Positions 5,060 through 8,866 of a DNA stretch of 8,866 bases are shown one piece after another. Numbering within the stretch: the first letter of the stretch is position 1; each line of letters opens with the position of its first letter. The DNA comes from VRUE01 sp036525295 (GTDB lineage: Bacteria; Actinomycetota; Thermoleophilia; Solirubrobacterales; 70-9): NCBI GenBank assembly GCA_036525295.1, contig DATDAQ010000128.1, positions 1 through 8,866 on the forward strand, given 5' to 3'. Made by a program: the position numbers and the translations under genes. A model generated the notes under the pieces. The model was not told the DNA's origin. It saw nothing but the letters and a program-made list of their open reading frames with translations, and made no database searches.

Positions 5060-7255
5060 TCAGTCCGCTGGCGTGACGACCGGATGCTCGCCCGTCGGCG
5101 CCGGATCGCCCTCCGCCGGCTCCACGTGGAGCCTCGGCAGGGTCTTGTCCAGCCATCCGGGCAGCCACCAGGCTCGCTCGCCGAAGAGCTGCATCAGGGC
5201 GGGGACGAGGACCGAGCGGATGATCACGGCGTCGATGAAGACGGCGGCGGCGAGACCGAGGCCGAAGAGTTTGATGATGCGGTCTTCGCCGATCATGAAG
5301 GAGAGGAAGACGGTGACCATGATCGCCGCCGCCGCGGTGATCACGCGGCCGGTCAGGGCGAGGCCGCGGGTGACGGCCAGCGTGGCGTCGCGGTCGCGCT
5401 CCCACTCCTCGTGGATGCGCGACATCAGGAAGACCTCGTAGTCCATCGAGAGGCCGAAGATGATCGCGAAGAGGAAGATCGGGAAGAAGGAGATGATCGG
5501 TCCGGTCCCGTCGATGCCGATCAGACTCGCTCCCCAGCCCCACTGGAAGACGGCGACGATCAGGCCGAAGGCGGCGCCGATGCTGAGCAGGTTCATCGCG
5601 ATCGCCTTCAGCGGCACCAGCACCGAACGGAAGACAGCCATCAGCAGCAGCGCTGAGAGCAGCACGACGACGCCGATGAAGAGCGGCAGCTTGTCGTCGA
5701 TCGCGGTGCCGAAGTCCTCGAAGATCGCGGTGATGCCGCCGACGTGCACCTGGGCGCCGGTCTGCTGCTCCACCGGCGGGATCAGCTCGTCGCGGATGTG
5801 GTCGAGCAGCTCTGTCGTCTTCTCGCTCTGCGGCGAGGTCGTCGGGTAGACCTGGAAGACGCCGGTGTCCCCGGCCGGGTTGAGCATCACCTCGGTCGTC
5901 TCGGCGACGCCTTCTTCGCCGGTGAGCGTCTGGCGCAGCTCGGTGAGCGCTTCGTCTTCGCCCTTCTCGGGCAGCGCCGCGACGATTGAGAAGGGGCCGT
6001 TGAAGCCCGGCCCGAAGCCTTCGGCGAGCAGGTCGTAGGCCTCGCGCGTGGTCGTTCCGGCCGGGTCGGTGCCGGCGTCGTTGGAGCCGAGGCGCAGCGA
6101 GAGGGTGGGGATGCAGAGGATCAGCAGCAAGCCGCCGGAGAGCAGCGCGGAGGCCACCGGCCGGCGCTGGATCTCGCGGCTCCAGCGGAACCAGCGCGTG
6201 TCTTCGGCGGTCGACGGGGCGCGCTTGAGTCCCGGGATTCGCAGCTTGTCGACCCGGCGCCCGGCGATCGTCAGCAGCGCGGGCAGCAGGGTGAGGGCCG
6301 CGATCATCGTCATCAGCACGGCGAGGGCCGCCGACATCGCCACGCCGTAGAGGAAGGAGAGGCCGAGCAGCAGCATCCCCATCAGGGCGATGATCACCGT
6401 CACCCCGGCGAAGAGCACGGCCCGGCCGGCGGTGTCGACGGCGGCGATCGCCGCGTCACGGGACTCGAGGCCCTCGTCGAGGCCGTTGCGGAAGCGGGTG
6501 AGGATGAATAGGGCGTAGTCGATGCCGACGCCGAGGCCGATCATCGCCGCCAGCTGCGGCGCGAACTCGGCGGTGTCGAAGACGTGGGTGCCGAGCGTGA
6601 CCAGGCTGAGGCCGACGCCGAGGGCGAAGAGGGCGGTGATGAGGGGGAGTCCCATCGCCACGACCGAGCCGAAGGTGAGCAGCAGGATGACGACCGCGGC
6701 CAGCAGGCCGACCATGAAGGAGGCGTCGCCTTCTTCTTCGGCGCGCGCTTCCTCGATCGGCTGGCCGCCGAGCTCGACCTGAAGGCCGTCGCCGTTGGCC
6801 GCCTCCGCCTCGTCGATCAGCTTCGCCGTGTCCTCTTTTTCGATTTCGTCGGTGAAGGTGTCGTACTGGACGGTCGCGTAGGCGATCTTGCCGTCGTCGC
6901 CGATTGCCGCCGCGCCGCCGCCGGCGTAGGGGCTGGCGACTTCGCTGACGTGGGGGAGGTCTTCCGCTTCGGCGAAGAGGCCCTGCATGGTCCCGCGCAC
7001 GGCCGGCGTCTCGACGCCGCCGTCGGCCTTGAAGACGATTGTCGCCGTGTCGCCCGACTGCGCCGAGAACCTGTTTTCGAGCAGGTCGAAGGCGTCGGTC
7101 GAGTCGGAGGAGGGCAGCTTGAAGTCTTCGCTGAAATCGGAGCCGACCGAGGCGGCGATCATGACGACCCCGAACAGGGCGACGATCCAGCTGACGATCA
7201 CGGTCTTGCGGTGCCCGGTGCACCAGGTGGCGAAGCGTCTCATCGAGCGTGGCAC
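5060..7255 (-). CDS. MMPL-family RND transporter
   Basis: A 731-aa inner-membrane protein of the MMPL branch of RND transporters, which are proton-driven exporters of lipids or hydrophobic compounds. The predicted fold is two halves, each one membrane helix, an extracytoplasmic domain and five more helices: helix 1 about 18-37, domain about 38-178, helices 2-6 about 180-335; then helix 7 about 366-390, domain about 391-522, helices 8-12 about 524-690. The repeated signature with D-Y is present in both halves: GLGVGIDYALFILTRFRNG (D246-Y247) and FGLSMDYEVFLMSR (D605-Y606); these acidic residues lie in the proton path in the family. The start is uncertain: the GTG at 7255 (MPRSMRRF) and the ATG at 7243 both lack a clear Shine-Dalgarno sequence. 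The substrate cannot be named. It is divergent from the DAK2 gene and has no partner gene here. Confidence 0.92.
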   Translation of the reverse strand: MPRSMRRFATWCTGHRKTVIVSWIVALFGVVMIAASVGSDFSEDFKLPSSDSTDAFDLLENRFSAQSGDTATIVFKADGGVETPAVRGTMQGLFAEAEDLPHVSEVASPYAGGGAAAIGDDGKIAYATVQYDTFTDEIEKEDTAKLIDEAEAANGDGLQVELGGQPIEEARAEEEGDASFMVGLLAAVVILLLTFGSVVAMGLPLITALFALGVGLSLVTLGTHVFDTAEFAPQLAAMIGLGVGIDYALFILTRFRNGLDEGLESRDAAIAAVDTAGRAVLFAGVTVIIALMGMLLLGLSFLYGVAMSAALAVLMTMIAALTLLPALLTIAGRRVDKLRIPGLKRAPSTAEDTRWFRWSREIQRRPVASALLSGGLLLILCIPTLSLRLGSNDAGTDPAGTTTREAYDLLAEGFGPGFNGPFSIVAALPEKGEDEALTELRQTLTGEEGVAETTEVMLNPAGDTGVFQVYPTTSPQSEKTTELLDHIRDELIPPVEQQTGAQVHVGGITAIFEDFGTAIDDKLPLFIGVVVLLSALLLMAVFRSVLVPLKAIAMNLLSIGAAFGLIVAVFQWGWGASLIGIDGTGPIISFFPIFLFAIIFGLSMDYEVFLMSRIHEEWERDRDATLAVTRGLALTGRVITAAAAIMVTVFLSFMIGEDRIIKLFGLGLAAAVFIDAVIIRSVLVPALMQLFGERAWWLPGWLDKTLPRLHVEPAEGDPAPTGEHPVVTPAD

Positions 7256-7307
7256 CGTAGCGAACTCGGCGGCTGGGCTCCGAGACTGCCCATCCGCACC
7301 CTGCCGT

Positions 7308-7313
7308 TAGATT
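7308..7313 (+). promoter_or_regulatory. Possible -10 element for the DAK2 gene
   Basis: TAGATT fits TANNNT and is the only AT-rich hexamer in the 66-bp divergent region 7256-7321. It lies eight bases before the ATG at 7322, so transcription would begin at or very near the start codon, i.e. a leaderless message. No ribosome-binding site precedes that ATG, which agrees. No clear -35 is seen. Confidence 0.3.
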
Positions 7314-7321
7314 TCGAAGCG

Positions 7322-8866
7322 ATGCCAGATCCCTCGATCGAGCGCTTCCGGCGCGTCATCAGCTCCGCCTACGCGCATCTGGAGGAGCGTCGTCAGGAGG
7401 TCAACGACCTCAACGTCTTTCCCGTCGCCGACGGGGACACGGGGGACAACATGGCGATGACGATGCGGGCGGTGATGGAGGAGCTCGACCGGCTCGACGG
7501 CCTCGAGGTCGACGAGGTCGGTCGCACCCGGCTCGTCCAGGCACTGGCTCGGGCGGCGCTGATGGGCGCGCGCGGCAACTCCGGCGTCATCCTCAGCCAG
7601 ATCGTGCGCGGCGCCGCCGAGGAGCTGGCGAGCCGGCCGGGAGAGCTGATCGACCCGGTGCTGATCGCCTCCGCCTTCGCCAGCGCGGCCGACGCCGCTT
7701 ACGACTCGGTGCGCGAGCCGGCGGAGGGGACGATGCTGACCGTCTTCCGCGAGATGGCGCACTCGATCGCGCGCCAGCTCTCGCGCCTCGACGCCGAGGA
7801 GCAGCGCCTCGACCGCGGCGTCAGCGACGCGCAGCAGGACGCGGTCCTCGCCCAGGTCCTCGAGCGGGCGATGGCCGACGGCCAGCGCGCCGTCGAGCGG
7901 ACCCCGGAGCAGCTCGGCGTGCTGCGCGAGTCCGGGGTCGTCGACGCCGGCGGCTACGGCCTCGTGCTGATCCTCGCCGGCGTCGTCGCCGGCCTGCGCG
8001 GCGACGGCGCCGCGGTGCCGGAGGTGTCCCACCAGGAGGCGCCGCGGCTGAGCCGCCCCCACCATGAGGACAGCCGCTTCCGCTACTGCACCAACTTCAT
8101 TGTCTCGGGGACGGGCCTGAGCAGCCGCGAGTTCCTGCCGCGACTCGAGGGCCTGGGCGACTCGGTGCTCGTCGTCGGCGACGAGGCGACGCTCAAGGTC
8201 CACGTCCACACCGACGAGCCCGAGGCCGCCGTCGCGCTCTTCGAGGGTGCCGGCAATGTGACCAACCTCGACGTCGCCGACATGCGCGAGCAGATTGCCG
8301 AGAGGCGGGCCCGGCTCGAGGGCGGGCGGACCGGCGCCCTCGCGGTGGCGGCAGGCGAGGGCCTGGAGCGCCTCTTCACCGAGCTCGGAGCCCATGTCGT
8401 CCACGGCGGCGAGACGCTCAACCCGTCCACCTACGAGCTGCTGGCCGGCATCCACGAGGTGCCGGCCGAGGAAGTCCTTGTCTTCCCCAGCTCCACGAAC
8501 GTGGTGATGGCGGCCGAGCGGGCCTGCGAGCTGTCGGAGAAGCCGGCGCGGGTCGTCGCCGCGACCTCTCTGCAGAAGAGTCTGCTCACCCTGGTCGAGC
8601 TCGACCCCGGCGCCCCGGTCGCGGACAATGCCGAGCAGCTGGAGGACGCGCTCGGCACGATCGCCGACGGCGGCGTCGCCCCGGCCGCCCGCGACGATGG
8701 GCAGGGCCGCTTCCGCAAGGGCGATGCGGTCGGCTTCGCCGGCGAGGAGATCGTCGCCTGGGGTGGCGCCGGCTCGACCCTTGCGGCGACGATCGAGCGG
8801 CTCGCCGAGGACGCGGAGATCGTCACCGTGATCGCCGGCGACGCCGCGCCGATTCAGCTCGAGGAG
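7322..8866 (+). CDS. fakA: DAK2-domain protein, YloV/FakA-type fatty acid kinase subunit (3' end outside the window)
   Basis: An open frame of 515 codons from the ATG at 7322 to the window edge with no stop. Homologues are about 550 aa, so a few dozen residues are probably missing. The N-terminal DhaL (DAK2) ATP-binding domain (about 1-200) shows NVFPVADGDTGDNM (31-44, Mg-binding D37, D39, D42), ARGNSGVILSQ (83-93), EGTMLTV and ESGVVDAGGYGL. The middle domain has RYCTNFIVSG, LGDSVLVVGDEATLKVHVHT and NVTNLDVADMREQ. The C-terminal EDD-like domain begins near GALAVAAGEGLERLF, with the NPSTYELL and FPSSTNVVMAAE motifs. In Firmicutes such proteins phosphorylate fatty acids bound by a DegV/FakB partner. 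Symbol and role here are family-level transfers, and no fakB gene is in view. In many genomes recG follows. Confidence 0.9.
   Translation, partial: MPDPSIERFRRVISSAYAHLEERRQEVNDLNVFPVADGDTGDNMAMTMRAVMEELDRLDGLEVDEVGRTRLVQALARAALMGARGNSGVILSQIVRGAAEELASRPGELIDPVLIASAFASAADAAYDSVREPAEGTMLTVFREMAHSIARQLSRLDAEEQRLDRGVSDAQQDAVLAQVLERAMADGQRAVERTPEQLGVLRESGVVDAGGYGLVLILAGVVAGLRGDGAAVPEVSHQEAPRLSRPHHEDSRFRYCTNFIVSGTGLSSREFLPRLEGLGDSVLVVGDEATLKVHVHTDEPEAAVALFEGAGNVTNLDVADMREQIAERRARLEGGRTGALAVAAGEGLERLFTELGAHVVHGGETLNPSTYELLAGIHEVPAEEVLVFPSSTNVVMAAERACELSEKPARVVAATSLQKSLLTLVELDPGAPVADNAEQLEDALGTIADGGVAPAARDDGQGRFRKGDAVGFAGEEIVAWGGAGSTLAATIERLAEDAEIVTVIAGDAAPIQLEE

Noticed and set aside
4709..5656. 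315-codon plus-strand frame across the palindrome island into the MMPL region
   Set aside because: No recognisable domain; its second half is an acidic/basic low-complexity antisense translation of the transporter.
7307..8455. 382-codon open frame on the minus strand
   Set aside because: It lies opposite the DAK2 gene, whose plus-strand frame has the full DhaL and C-terminal motifs.

Overview
The window is high-GC, with tightly packed, often overlapping genes. It holds a complete riboflavin operon, a Phd/VapC toxin-antitoxin pair, a four-cysteine ribosomal protein L28, an MMPL/RND exporter and the start of a DAK2 (YloV/FakA-type) gene. GC content, codon use and gene set suggest a high-GC actinobacterium. 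My guess is the Thermoleophilia/Solirubrobacterales group, but this rests on general resemblance and no database was searched.

Layout. Positions 1-101 are the leader, possibly with the tail of an upstream gene. Positions 102-3673 (+) are ribD-ribE-ribBA-ribH, each start overlapping the previous stop, so very probably one transcript. RibD and RibBA lead from GTP and ribulose-5-phosphate to the two lumazine precursors, RibH joins them and RibE makes riboflavin. Positions 3670-4340 (-) are vapB-vapC, whose stop overlaps the ribH stop tail to tail. A 79-bp AT-richer divergent region (4341-4419) with an inverted repeat separates vapB from rpmB (4420-4623, +). Positions 4624-5059 are a gene-free palindrome island. 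Positions 5060-7255 (-) encode the MMPL transporter. From 7322 (+) a DAK2-domain gene runs off the right edge.

The ordinary genes are easy to assign. The unusual content is a set of long perfect or near-perfect palindromes: a 49-nt one inside the ribD coding sequence, kept in frame; a 143-nt one with 26-bp terminal arms and nested small palindromes after rpmB; and a 78-nt one with 27-bp perfect arms just beyond the MMPL stop. None is explained by the genes, and none has the U-tract of a classic terminator. They could be members of dispersed palindromic repeat families; a genome-wide search would settle that. The putative vapB operator, facing the rpmB promoter, is a second point worth testing.
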